NCBI GenBank assembly: GCA_965261645.1
Contig: CBDHDJ010000003.1
Location: forward strand, 744,001-808,000
Direction: 5' to 3'
DNA: 64,000 nucleotides
Origin: CBDHDJ01 sp965261645
GTDB lineage: Bacteria > Pseudomonadota > Alphaproteobacteria > SHVV01
In this document: piece after piece, positions 20,201 to 28,504 of the stretch
How positions within the stretch are numbered: the first letter of the stretch is position 1
Layout: each line of letters opens with the position of its first letter
The notes under the pieces: model-generated
Seen by the model: only the letters and a program-made list of their open reading frames with translations
Told to the model about the DNA's origin: nothing
Database searches by the model: none
Position numbers and translations under genes: made by a program

Positions 20201-20897
20201 CTTCACCGATGTCGAGGTCCAAGGTCAACGGGATGGCGCGGCCGCTCACCAAGGCGCCGGCTGAGATCTCGAAGGACACGGGTATTTCCCGCAGCACGAA
20301 CGAGCCTTCGACATCGAACGGCCCGTTCGGCGAGGCGGAGCTGAACGCGAGGTCGAGCCCTGCGGTGTGAAACACCTGACCCGTCACCGCATCGCGGTAG
20401 ACAACAGCGCCGTTGTCGATCCCGATGCGGTTGAACCAGACGGCTGGTCCGCTCGATGCCCCATCGCTTCCGCCCCCCGCCGCGCCCGACTCGGTGCGCG
20501 CCGACTCAGCGGTATCAAAATCCCAATTGCGCCGACCGTCTGGAAGCACCTCGAGGGAAATCACCGGCTCGACCAGCGTCACGCTACGGATTTCGATCTC
20601 CCCGCTCACCAGCGGACCCAGCGCCACCTGGACCTCGAGCGATTCGACGACCGCCATGTCGGGCGTCACGGCGCCGGGCAGATTGGCGAACCTGAGCGCT
20701 TCGACCGTGATGATCGGCATCGGCAAGAGCCGGAGTGAAATACCGCCGTCGATATTCAGCTCACGGCCCGTTGCGGCCCTTGCCTGGGCGGCGATCTCCG
20801 GCTTGTAATCGTTCCAATTGATGAACGCGGGAGCGATGAAGGCAAGGGCGACGAGCGCGGTGATGAGGACGGCAACGGCGATAAGCGACTTTTTCAC
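17286..20897 (-). CDS. Large AsmA-family inner-membrane protein
   Basis: AsmA/TamB-type protein thought to help move lipids to the outer membrane. 1,203 residues with an N-terminal transmembrane anchor (about 5-25) followed by the AsmA N-terminal motif INWNDYKPEIAAQARAATGR and a long beta-rich periplasmic body. Ser/Gly/Thr linkers occur near 140-150, 345-370 and 870-890. The AsmA C-terminal domain lies near 1,000-1,150. The C-terminus has a run of 11 glutamines (CAG and CAA codons, 17334-17366) within a Gly/Ser/Gln-rich tail, then IDPAELILKGIFGSQ. It is much longer than E. coli AsmA (617). Confidence 0.9.
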   Translation of the reverse strand: MKKSLIAVAVLITALVALAFIAPAFINWNDYKPEIAAQARAATGRELNIDGGISLRLLPMPIITVEALRFANLPGAVTPDMAVVESLEVQVALGPLVSGEIEIRSVTLVEPVISLEVLPDGRRNWDFDTAESARTESGAAGGGSDGASSGPAVWFNRIGIDNGAVVYRDAVTGQVFHTAGLDLAFSSASPNGPFDVEGSFVLREIPVSFEISAGALVSGRAIPLTLDLDIGEDQAEVEFRGAASSPDADARLTGKLTLSAPDLATAWAALAPALDAGGAALPLHEQFSLTAEIDGSAREVAFNDLVIAVGEAHGSGALSVVVDEKLLVDATLAFKRIDLDSWLSAAKGAQESGNGDANEKAKSTDGSAVAPAVFSPPDDIVASVDLSVEALTYNGGVVSQLQAEAAMLDGAVQLRRLSALFPGGSDMALTGRLIAKDNQPQFDGKLEVAADNLRAALGWLRVDTETIPADRLRKFVLTSTIRLSPQLAQIYGIDLRLDSSRLSGGAAYAFRQRPSFSVDATIDRFNADAYRKPRARAEAAVGSASGETATATSEPVPLDLAVFETFDTDLKVRIGSLTLNGIKVEEAKLDLLLLGGKLKLRELSAGNVTGASIKLAGDVEGFAEQLRFAGDFDVRAEDARGLLRIADVPVPGARVGPVRVQGSATGGLDTLRMDTVVTSASSEIKLAGTVAMAGPVDLAVAARSPNLAELLAALAPDLAVGGLQQSFAIEGRAKGDMQRLEVALAGELGGAELDVSGTVNPLAGPVYSLAVEASHAQLDKFLTMMGVAYRPAAVNLGGLSLKANVAGEPGLVRLDPLESQVGPVQVRGSLALATGGVVPSVSANLQTSEIFLDLFMPRPAQRSGTTGGSTASGSSGSTQGATGSAGRWSADPIDFGFLTALEGDVQVAARALIIGAYSFDEPSITLALTNGVLDVKPLKGTLFGGTADLVAQIESAAAPRLAINVTLQGADLGEALRTAAGIDDVRGTLGFSGQFSSAGQSQRELIANLNGQGRIQAGQGSVQGLDLESLSDRLKRLNEIPDYLGLLATSLSGGATRFSSIGGSFQVANGVARSDDLNAEFEAATGRAVAAVDLPRWYIDLKARFRLTEHPGVPPFGIDLAGPLDRPQRTIQSQELEAYFAQRVGGAIIKKALGDDNPLSKILGGLSGGSGQQGGQSQQQQQQQQQQQIDPAELILKGIFGSQ

Positions 20898-21054
20898 GTC
20901 ATTCCTCGTGGAATGGTGCCATCGGAGACCACGAAATCACCGAGATCGATTGAACGCTCTGACGAATCGTTTAATCTAGCGGACCGGGCCACAATCAGTT
21001 TCCGATTGTCGCAGGGTACGCTCGCGAAATCGGCGGATCAAAGAGTGGTAGGAC

Positions 21055-21255
21055 ATGGGAGAGGTAATCAATCTCGATCAATTCCGCAAGGAGCGCGAGC
21101 GGGCCGCAAATAAACGGCGTTCGGCGCGTGGCCGGGCGAAGGGTGCCAAAGCCAACCACGAGCGAGGGCGGCGGCCGGCCAGCCGCGACAAGGCCCTCAA
21201 CGACGAACGGGCGGATCACGTGCCGCCGGATGATGATCCGTCGCACACCGCTTGA
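21055..21255 (+). CDS. DUF4169 small basic protein
   Basis: 66 residues. The N-terminus GEVINLDQFRKERERA matches the DUF4169 family, small alphaproteobacterial proteins rich in Arg and Lys with no known function. The C-terminus is acidic and proline-rich. The family match is confident only over the first 30 residues. It lies 157 bp from the divergent AsmA gene and 119 bp upstream of the acetolactate-synthase-like gene. Confidence 0.75.
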   Translation: MGEVINLDQFRKERERAANKRRSARGRAKGAKANHERGRRPASRDKALNDERADHVPPDDDPSHTA

Positions 21256-21374
21256 GTCCGGGACCTCACACCTGCATCACGCCCAGGGCCGCGACGGGCA
21301 CCGCTCTGTGACGTGACGAAATTCCCCATCAGCGACGATCGTGCGCCGTCTCCGAGGCGCGAGGAGGATGGTTC

Positions 21375-23033
21375 ATGAAGGCGTCAGACCTGTTCGTTCG
21401 ATGCTTGGAGGCAGAGGGGGTCGAGCGCATCTTCGGCGTACCCGGCGAGGAGAACGCAGATGTGATGATTTCGCTGACCGAAAGCTCGATCGAGTTCGTC
21501 CTGTGCCGCCACGAACAGGCCGCCGCCTTCATGGCCGACGCCTATGGCCGGCTCACCGGCAAAGCGGGCGTCTGTCTCGGCACGCTCGGTCCCGGCGCGA
21601 CGAACCTGGTCACCGGCGTGGCCGACGCCAACATGGACCGCGCGCCCCTCGTTGCGATCATCGGCCAGGCCTCGACCCGGCGGCTTCACAAGGAAAGTCA
21701 CCAAAACAGGGACGCCATCGCCATGTATCAGCCGATCACCAAATGGGCGCAGTCGATCAACCACCCCAGCAACATCCCCGAAGTCCTGCGCAAGGCGTTC
21801 AAGCTGGCCGAGGCCGAAAAGCCCGGCGCCACGGTGATCGAGCTGCCGGAGGACCTCGCCGAGGAAGACGTCGACAGTGTGCCGATGACGCCGCTCAAGA
21901 CGCGGCGCCCGGCCGCCGATCACAAGGTCATCGCCCAGGCGGCGGAGCTCATCGGCGAGGCCAAGAACCCGTTGATCCTGGCGGGCAACGGTGCGGTCCG
22001 CAAGCGCGCCGCCAAGCAGCTCCGCCGGTTCGCCCACAAGACCGGGATCGGCACGGTCAACACCTTCATGGGCAAAGGCGCGGTGCCGCGCGCCGATCCA
22101 CACTGCCTGTTCACCATCGGCCTGCAGAGCAACGATCACATCAACGCCGCCATCGACGAGGCCGATCTGATCATCTCGGTGGGCTACGACCTGGTGGAAT
22201 ACAGCCCGTTGCACTGGAACAAGACGGCGGGCAAGGCCATCATCCACATCGATTTCTGGCCCGCCGAAATCGATGAATCCTATGCCCCGACCGTCGAGAT
22301 CGTGTCCGACGTGGCGGATGCGCTATGGCAGCTCAACGAGGAGGTCAACCGCCGCTACGCCAACCGCTTGCCGCTTTTTAACATCGCCGGCAGCGCGGCG
22401 TTGCGCGAGCGCATTCTGGCGGATTTCGCCATGGAGAAGGACGACGAATCGTTCCCCATGAAACCGCAGAAAATTCTCTGGGACACCCGGGCCGTGATGG
22501 GGCCGGATGACATCCTGCTGTCCGATGTCGGCGCGCATAAGATGTGGATCTCGCGCTACTACCAGTGCGACGAGGCCAACACATGTCTGATCTCCAACGG
22601 CTTTTGCTCGATGGGCTTCGCGTTTCCGGGTTCGGTCGGGGCGGAGCTGGCCTTTCCCGAGCGGCGCGTGCTGTCGATTTCCGGCGATGCCGACTTCCTG
22701 ATGAACGTCCAGGACCTCGAGACCGCCGCGCGTTACAAGATCAGCACCGTCGCCATGGTGTGGCTCGACGGCGAATACGGCTTGATCAAGTGGAAGCAGC
22801 AGAACATGTTCGGCGGCAAACACTCGGACCTCGCGTTCGGCAATCCCGACTTCGAACAGTTGGCGCGCGCCTTTGGCCTGTGGGGCCGCACGCTGACCGG
22901 GCCGGGGCAGTTGACCGAAGCGCTGGAAGAGGCGTTTCACCAGGAGGGACCGGCCATCCTTGCGGTGCCGGTCGACTACGCTGAGAACCAGAAGCTCACC
23001 AAGCGCCTTGGTGAGCTCGAGTTTACGATCTGA
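21375..23033 (+). CDS. alsS: ThDP-dependent acetolactate synthase-like enzyme (AlsS type)
   Basis: A ThDP enzyme of the acetolactate synthase family, 552 residues. The catalytic glutamate is Glu47 (CRHEQAAAFMADAYGR). The central domain has the shorter catabolic form, and the ThDP motif near 436-445 is SGDADFLMNVQD. The stretch MVWLDGEYGLIKWKQQNMFGG is typical of catabolic AlsS/BudB and of several alphaproteobacterial paralogues that lack a small subunit. No ilvN-like gene is nearby. The substrate (pyruvate to acetolactate) is inferred from the family. A dienoyl-CoA-reductase-like SDR follows 51 bp downstream and could be co-transcribed. Confidence 0.8.
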   Translation: MKASDLFVRCLEAEGVERIFGVPGEENADVMISLTESSIEFVLCRHEQAAAFMADAYGRLTGKAGVCLGTLGPGATNLVTGVADANMDRAPLVAIIGQASTRRLHKESHQNRDAIAMYQPITKWAQSINHPSNIPEVLRKAFKLAEAEKPGATVIELPEDLAEEDVDSVPMTPLKTRRPAADHKVIAQAAELIGEAKNPLILAGNGAVRKRAAKQLRRFAHKTGIGTVNTFMGKGAVPRADPHCLFTIGLQSNDHINAAIDEADLIISVGYDLVEYSPLHWNKTAGKAIIHIDFWPAEIDESYAPTVEIVSDVADALWQLNEEVNRRYANRLPLFNIAGSAALRERILADFAMEKDDESFPMKPQKILWDTRAVMGPDDILLSDVGAHKMWISRYYQCDEANTCLISNGFCSMGFAFPGSVGAELAFPERRVLSISGDADFLMNVQDLETAARYKISTVAMVWLDGEYGLIKWKQQNMFGGKHSDLAFGNPDFEQLARAFGLWGRTLTGPGQLTEALEEAFHQEGPAILAVPVDYAENQKLTKRLGELEFTI

Positions 23034-23084
23034 AAGCCGCCGGCCGACCCGTGCATGCGGCCCGAGGCCGGTAGAGAGCACCCA

Positions 23085-23957
23085 ATGTTTCGCAACGACC
23101 TGCTCGCCGGCAAACGCATCCTGGTCACAGGTGGCGGTACCGGCTTGGGCCGGGCCATGGCGGAGCGCTTTGTCGAGCTCGGCGCCGAGATCTACATCTG
23201 CGGCCGCCGCCCCGGCATGCTCGAAGAGACGGCGGCGGCGATCCGAGCGGCGAACGGCGGGTCGGTGACGACGCTGCCGTGCGATATTCGCGACGCCGAG
23301 GCGGTCGAGGCCATGATCGGCACGATCTGGCAGGCGGGTCCGCTCGATGGCCTGGTCAACAACGCCGCCGGCAATTTCGTCGCCCGCACCCAGGATCTGT
23401 CTTCGCGCGCGTTCGACGCCATCGCCAACACGGTCCTGCACGGCACCTTCTACTGCACCAACGCGTGCGGCAAGCGCTGGATCGCCGAAGGCCGCGCGGC
23501 GAGCATTCTCAACATTCTCGTGACCTGGGTGTGGACCGGCAGCCCCTACGTCGTGCCGTCCGCCATGTCCAAGGCCGGCGTCGCGGTGATGACCAAGAGC
23601 CTTGCGGTCGAATGGGGACCCTACGGCATTCGCGTCAACGCAATCGCGCCCGGACCCTTCCCGAGCGAAGGCTCGAGCGAGCGCCTGCGCCCCAAGCCCG
23701 AACTCGTGCCCGATTACCAATCGACGGTGCCCTTGGGCCGTACCGGCGAGCCGGCCGAGCTCGCCAACTTCGCCGCCTTCCTGCTGGCCGACGAGGTGGC
23801 CTATTTGACCGGACAAGTCATCGCCATCGACGGCGGGCAGATGCATGTCGGCGGCGGTACCTTCAGCGACCTGGCGGCGCTGACGGACGAGGACTGGGCG
23901 GAGATTCGCGAGCTCGCCCGCGCCGCCGACGCCAAGGCCAAAGCCGAACGCGCGTGA
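23085..23957 (+). CDS. SDR oxidoreductase, 2,4-dienoyl-CoA reductase-like
   Basis: NAD(P)-dependent short-chain dehydrogenase of 290 residues from ATG 23085. The cofactor motif TGGGTGLG is at 15-22 and NNAAGNF near 87-93. The usual catalytic YxxxK is absent: the segment reads PSAMSK, with Lys in the expected place but no Tyr four residues before it. This matches the DECR (2,4-dienoyl-CoA reductase) branch, as do SPYVVPSAMSKAGV and EWGPYGIRVNAIAPGP. It may act on unsaturated fatty acyl-CoAs; the pairing with the upstream acetolactate-synthase-like gene is not explained. Confidence 0.85.
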   Translation: MFRNDLLAGKRILVTGGGTGLGRAMAERFVELGAEIYICGRRPGMLEETAAAIRAANGGSVTTLPCDIRDAEAVEAMIGTIWQAGPLDGLVNNAAGNFVARTQDLSSRAFDAIANTVLHGTFYCTNACGKRWIAEGRAASILNILVTWVWTGSPYVVPSAMSKAGVAVMTKSLAVEWGPYGIRVNAIAPGPFPSEGSSERLRPKPELVPDYQSTVPLGRTGEPAELANFAAFLLADEVAYLTGQVIAIDGGQMHVGGGTFSDLAALTDEDWAEIRELARAADAKAKAERA

Positions 23958-24038
23958 GAGGCCGGCGATGGCGCGCCCTTAGCGCTCCGCCGCCGAGCAG
24001 ACCAGCCGCGCAGGCGGTGGGGGCCGCGGCCGGTGGCG

Positions 24039-25424
24039 CTAGATGCGCACCACCTTGCCTGGGTTCATGATGTTTTGCGGATCGATGGCCGATTTGACGG
24101 CACGCATCACGCTCACGGCCTCGCCATGCTCGGCCACCAGAAAATCGAGTTTGCCCGTGCCGATTCCGTGCTCGCCGGTGCACGTGCCGTCCATCGCCAA
24201 GGCCCGCATCACCAGCCGTTCGTTGAGCCGCTCGGCCTCGGCGATCTCCTTCGGGTCGTCGGGGTCGATGAGAAAAACGCAATGGAAGTTACCGTCCCCG
24301 ACATGGCCGACGATGGGACTGGTGAGAAACGACCCATCGATGTCGAGTTTGGTCTCGGTGATGCACTCGGCCAGACGCGAGATCGGCACGCACACATCGG
24401 TCGGCCACATCTGGCGGCCCGGGCTCAGCGCCATCGTGGCGTAGGCGGCGTCGTGGCGCGCCTGCCACAGCTGGTTGCGCTCCTCGGTCAACAGGCTCCA
24501 GCGGAAATCGGTGCCGCCGAACTCCGCGGCGATCGCCTCCACCGCCTCCGCCTGTTCGGTGACCGAGGCCTGCGAACCGTGGAACTCGAGAAACAGCGTC
24601 GGCTGGACGGGATAGTCGAGCCCGGAAAACTTGTTCGTCGCGTCCATCATGACATCGTCGAGAAGCTCGATTCGCGCGATCGGAATGCCCGACTGGATGG
24701 TCAGGATGACGGTATCCACCGCACTCTCGATGGTCGGGAACGAGCACACCGCCGACGGCGTCGCCTCGGGGATGCCGTAGAGCTTGAGGGTGATCTCGGT
24801 GATGACGCCGAGGGTGCCTTCGGAGCCCACGAACAGCCGCGTCAGGTCGTAACCGGCCGAAGATTTGCGCGCGCGCCGCGAGGTGCGGATCACGCGGCCG
24901 TCGGGCAGCACCACGGTCAAAGCCAGGACGTTCTCGCGCATCGTACCGTAGCGCACCGCGTTGGTGCCCGAGGCGCGGGTCGCGGTCATGCCGCCGAGCG
25001 AGGCATCGGCGCCGGGATCGATGGGAAAAAAGAGGCCGGTATCGTGCAGGTAGTCGTTGAGGCGCTTGCGGGTGACGCCGGCCTGCACCGTCGCATCGAG
25101 GTCCTCGGCGCTGACCCGCACGATCTCGTCGAGGCCGCTCAAGTCGATCGAGACGCCGCCGTGAATCGCCATGACGTGGCCTTCGAGCGAGGTGCCGGTG
25201 CCGAAGGGAATGACCGGCGCTTGGTGGCGGGCGCAAATCCGCACGATCTCAGCCACCTCGTCGGTGGTTTGCGGGAACGCGACGGCGTCAGGCGCGTGCG
25301 CCGGACGATAGGATTCATCCTTGCCGTGATGGGCGCGCACGGCCTCGGCCGTGGAAACCCGCTCGCCGAGCAAATTGGCGAGCTCGGCCGTCACCTTGTC
25401 GAGCGGCCAAGCAGCTGCGGGCAT
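24039..25424 (-). CDS. FAD-linked D-lactate/2-hydroxyacid dehydrogenase (DLD/GlcD type)
   Basis: FAD-dependent oxidation of D-lactate or a related 2-hydroxyacid, passing electrons to the respiratory chain. 461 residues: an FAD-binding PCMH domain (about 45-225; PFGTGTSLEGH, PGADASLGGMTATRASGTNAVRYG) and a FAD-linked oxidase C-terminal domain (about 225-460) ending with GEHGIGTGK (417-425) and PQNIMNPGK. It resembles cytochrome D-lactate dehydrogenase more than the GlcD glycolate oxidase subunit, and no glcE or glcF is nearby. It is convergent with the SDR gene. Confidence 0.85.
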   Translation of the reverse strand: MPAAAWPLDKVTAELANLLGERVSTAEAVRAHHGKDESYRPAHAPDAVAFPQTTDEVAEIVRICARHQAPVIPFGTGTSLEGHVMAIHGGVSIDLSGLDEIVRVSAEDLDATVQAGVTRKRLNDYLHDTGLFFPIDPGADASLGGMTATRASGTNAVRYGTMRENVLALTVVLPDGRVIRTSRRARKSSAGYDLTRLFVGSEGTLGVITEITLKLYGIPEATPSAVCSFPTIESAVDTVILTIQSGIPIARIELLDDVMMDATNKFSGLDYPVQPTLFLEFHGSQASVTEQAEAVEAIAAEFGGTDFRWSLLTEERNQLWQARHDAAYATMALSPGRQMWPTDVCVPISRLAECITETKLDIDGSFLTSPIVGHVGDGNFHCVFLIDPDDPKEIAEAERLNERLVMRALAMDGTCTGEHGIGTGKLDFLVAEHGEAVSVMRAVKSAIDPQNIMNPGKVVRI

Positions 25425-25555
25425 GAGATCCTCCGCGTCCGAGATGGCTCATCGAACGGACTGCTCGACCCTACACTTTCCGTTCCGGCGCTGCAATCGG
25501 CGGAGGCGGGGGCCGGCGACTATACATCCCCGGCCCGCTTCACTATCATCGGCGC

Positions 25556-26047
25556 GTGAGGTTCGATGCCCCCATTGCAGTGACGGGAAGCCCTGTTCTT
25601 CCCGAATGGATTGATTACAACGGCCACATGAACGTGGCCTATTATCTCCTTAGTTTCGACCGGGCGCTCGATGTCATGTACGATCAGATTGACATCGGCA
25701 TTGATTACAAGACGCGAACGAGCAACTCGACCTTCACCTTGCAGTGCCAGATCAACTACTTCCGCGAGCTTCTCGAAGGCGCACCGTTACGCTACACCTT
25801 CCAGCTGCTCGACCATGACAGGAAGCGCATGCATTTCTTCGGCCGTATGTTTCACGATGAGGAGGACTACATGGCGGCGACCGTGGAATGGCTCGCCATT
25901 CACGTGAGCCTCGAGACGCGCCGCGCCGCCGACATGGAGGCCCGGACGCTGGCCACCCTCGCCCTGTTGAGCGCGGCCCATGCCGGGCTGCCGCAGCCGC
26001 CGGAAGCCCGCCGCGCCATCGGCATTGCCCGTGAGAAGGTGGACTAG
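25556..26047 (+). CDS. Hotdog-fold thioesterase
   Basis: 163-residue thioesterase of the 4-hydroxybenzoyl-CoA/YbgC type. The DYNGHMN motif at 20-26 holds the putative active-site residues, followed by the long central helix AYYLLSFDRALD. The enzyme would cleave an acyl-CoA; the natural substrate is unknown. The start is a GTG at 25556, the only start before the conserved domain. The pentapeptide gene follows after one base, so the two may be co-transcribed. The dld gene is divergent, 131 bp away. Confidence 0.85.
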   Translation: MRFDAPIAVTGSPVLPEWIDYNGHMNVAYYLLSFDRALDVMYDQIDIGIDYKTRTSNSTFTLQCQINYFRELLEGAPLRYTFQLLDHDRKRMHFFGRMFHDEEDYMAATVEWLAIHVSLETRRAADMEARTLATLALLSAAHAGLPQPPEARRAIGIAREKVD

Positions 26048-26048
26048 C

Positions 26049-26624
26049 ATGGCGGGCACAACCCGGTCGGAGTCGCGCCGATTGGCCTTCGGCATCGTGG
26101 CCGCCGGGTTTCTCGCCGCCCTGCCGCTCGGGCCGGCGCTGGCCGGGTGCACCGATCCAGCCGTTCCCGGCGTCAACTGGCAACGCTGCTATTTCGACGA
26201 GCGTGATTTCCGCGGCGCCGATCTGACCGGGGCAACGCTCCGGGACGGCCGGTTCGCCCGTGCCGATCTTTCTGGCGCCACGCTCGTCAAGGCGGATGCC
26301 CGGCGCGCCAAGTTTTTCACCGCGACCTTGGTGAACGTCGATTTCACGGCCGCCCGGCTCGCCGAGGCGGACTTCACAAAAGCCGATTTGACCGACGCCG
26401 TGTTCCGCCAGGCCGATCTCAGGCGGGCGAGGCTGTTCCGCGCTGTCCTGCGCAACGCCGATTTCACCGAGGCGCGCATGCGGGACGCGGACCTGCTCGA
26501 CGCCGATCTTTCCGGCGCGCGTTGGGTGGACGGCAAGACGATCTGCGCCGAGGGCTCGATCGGCCAGTGCAACGCGGTGCCCAAGGCGCGCGGTCAGGAG
26601 CAGGAAACCAGTCCGGAGTCGTGA
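26049..26624 (+). CDS. Exported pentapeptide-repeat protein
   Basis: 191 residues with a signal peptide (about 1-32, ending GPALAG) and then repeated A(D/N)LxX units between about 55 and 165 (GADLTG, RADLSG, EADFTK, KADLTD, QADLRR, NADFTE, DADLLD, DADLSG), the pattern of a right-handed beta helix. Two cysteines near the mature N-terminus (GCTDP, QRCYF) and two near the C-terminus (TICAEG, GQCNA) could form disulphides in the periplasm. No activity can be assigned. The ATG overlaps the end of the thioesterase frame region by spacing of one base. Confidence 0.85.
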   Translation: MAGTTRSESRRLAFGIVAAGFLAALPLGPALAGCTDPAVPGVNWQRCYFDERDFRGADLTGATLRDGRFARADLSGATLVKADARRAKFFTATLVNVDFTAARLAEADFTKADLTDAVFRQADLRRARLFRAVLRNADFTEARMRDADLLDADLSGARWVDGKTICAEGSIGQCNAVPKARGQEQETSPES

Positions 26625-26689
26625 AGCTTCTGGTCGAAACGGCCGAGCGCTTGAGCCGAGCTTGACGGCTATGCCCCACTACCAAGCAC

Positions 26690-28462
26690 ATGGTTGATCA
26701 AATGCCGAGGTCCGGCTGGCGAGACTGGCGGCGCCTGGCGCGGAACGAGCAGGTTATCCTCTCGGTCCTCACCGGCCTGGTCGGGGCCGCGGCGGCCGGC
26801 GGCGTCATCACGTTTCGCGAGCTGCTTGGTCTCGTCCAGCTCGTCTTTTTCGGTTTCGCCAGCGAACGGGTCCACAGCCTGGCAGCGGAACTCGCCTGGT
26901 GGCACGTCCTGCTTGCCCCGGCCGTGGGTGGCCTCCTCATCGGCCTTTATCTCCACTTTCTCATGCCGGGCCGGCGCGCCCAGGGAGTCGCCGAGGTTGT
27001 CGCCGCCGGCCACCGGGGTGGGCACATGCCCCTCGGCCAGGGCCTCGCCGCCGCCGGCGTGAGCGCCGCCTCGCTCGGCGTCGGCGCCTCGGCCGGGCGG
27101 GAGGGGCCGATGGTCCATCTCGGCGGCACGCTGGCCTCGTTCGTGGCCGCACGCGCGGGTCTCGGTTCCGCACACCGGCTCACGCTTCTGGGCTGCGGCG
27201 TGGCGGCCGGCGTCGCGGCATCCTTCAACGCCCCGATCGCGGGCGTATTCTTCGCCCTCGAGGTGGTGATCGGCCATTATGCGCTCAGCGTCTTTTCGCC
27301 CGTGGTGATCGCGGCGGTCATCGGCACGGTCGTCTCGCGCATGTACTTCGGCGATTTCCCGGCGTTCATCGTGCCCGACTACCGTATCGCCTCGGTGTTC
27401 GAGTTCCCGGCCTTCGTCCTTCTCGGTCTGGTCGCGGCGGCGGTCGCGATCGCGTTCATGCGATGTGTCTTTCTTGCGCAAGACATGACGGAGAAATCAC
27501 CGGTGCCAGCGTGGGCAAGACCGGCGGCCGCGGGCCTCGCGGTCGGCGTCATCGCGATCGTCTTCCCGCAGGTCCTGGGCGTCGGCTACGAAGCGACGGA
27601 TGCGGCGCTCCAGGAGCTGTTTCCGCTGTGGCTGCTCCTCGCCCTGATCGTCGCCAAGACGGCGGCAACGGCGATCACGCTCGGGGCGGGCTTCGGCGGC
27701 GGCGTGTTCAGCCCGTCGATCTTCCTCGGCGCGATGACGGGCGGCGCCTTCGGCATCATCGCGGCCCAGCCCTTTCCCGAGCTCGCGAGCAACCAGGGCC
27801 TCTATGCCCTGATCGGCATGGGCGCCGTCGCCGCGCCGGTGCTCGGCGCACCGATCTCCACCATCCTCATCCTGTTCGAACTGACCGGCGATTATTCGCT
27901 GACCATCGCGGCGATGATCGCGGTGGCCGTTTCCAGCATCGCGACCCGCCAAGTGGTGGGTCATTCGTTCTTCACTTGGCAGCTTGAACGTCAAGGCATC
28001 AACCTGCGCGGTGGCCGCGCGCTGCACTCGCTCAGAACCCTCAAGGTCGTGGAACTGATGACGGACGCCTACCGCACCGTGCCGCACGATACGCCGCTCC
28101 GCGCGATCCGGGAGCTGTTCAGCGAGGCGCCCAACGCGTCCTTCTTCGTCACCGATCAGCACAATCGACTGACGGGCGTCCTCAGCCTTGCCGAGCTTGT
28201 CAAGGGCACGCTCGATTCCAGCTTGGATCCCGACACCACGGCGCAGGACCTCGCCCAGGAGGCCCCGGAGGTCCTCACCGCCCGCCACAGCCTGGAACGG
28301 GCCCACGACATCATGGAACGCGAGCGCGCCGACACCTTGCCGGTGGTCGATGACCCCGAGATGCGCACGGTCATCGGCGTGCTCGATCACAAGGACGTGC
28401 TCCGCGCCTACAACCAGGCGCTCCGCAAGGTCCACGCCGAAGAGCACGACGAAGCGCGTTAA
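26690..28462 (+). CDS. ClC-family chloride channel/antiporter with CBS domains
   Basis: 590-residue membrane protein. The ClC core covers about 20-430 with the gating motif GREGP at 136-140 (Glu139) and GAGFGGGVFSPS at 332-343. The first anion-pore motif, GSGIP in most ClCs, reads GRRAQGV (94-100). Two CBS domains follow in the cytosolic C-terminus (about 445-505 and 515-580; VVELMTDAYRTVPHDTPL, LPVVDDPEMRTVIGVLD), which may sense nucleotides. Whether it is a channel or a Cl-/H+ exchanger cannot be read here. Confidence 0.93.
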   Translation: MVDQMPRSGWRDWRRLARNEQVILSVLTGLVGAAAAGGVITFRELLGLVQLVFFGFASERVHSLAAELAWWHVLLAPAVGGLLIGLYLHFLMPGRRAQGVAEVVAAGHRGGHMPLGQGLAAAGVSAASLGVGASAGREGPMVHLGGTLASFVAARAGLGSAHRLTLLGCGVAAGVAASFNAPIAGVFFALEVVIGHYALSVFSPVVIAAVIGTVVSRMYFGDFPAFIVPDYRIASVFEFPAFVLLGLVAAAVAIAFMRCVFLAQDMTEKSPVPAWARPAAAGLAVGVIAIVFPQVLGVGYEATDAALQELFPLWLLLALIVAKTAATAITLGAGFGGGVFSPSIFLGAMTGGAFGIIAAQPFPELASNQGLYALIGMGAVAAPVLGAPISTILILFELTGDYSLTIAAMIAVAVSSIATRQVVGHSFFTWQLERQGINLRGGRALHSLRTLKVVELMTDAYRTVPHDTPLRAIRELFSEAPNASFFVTDQHNRLTGVLSLAELVKGTLDSSLDPDTTAQDLAQEAPEVLTARHSLERAHDIMERERADTLPVVDDPEMRTVIGVLDHKDVLRAYNQALRKVHAEEHDEAR

Positions 28463-28504
28463 GGCGGTGGCGCATCACCGCCGCCAGCGCGCCTGTGATA
28501 TAAA

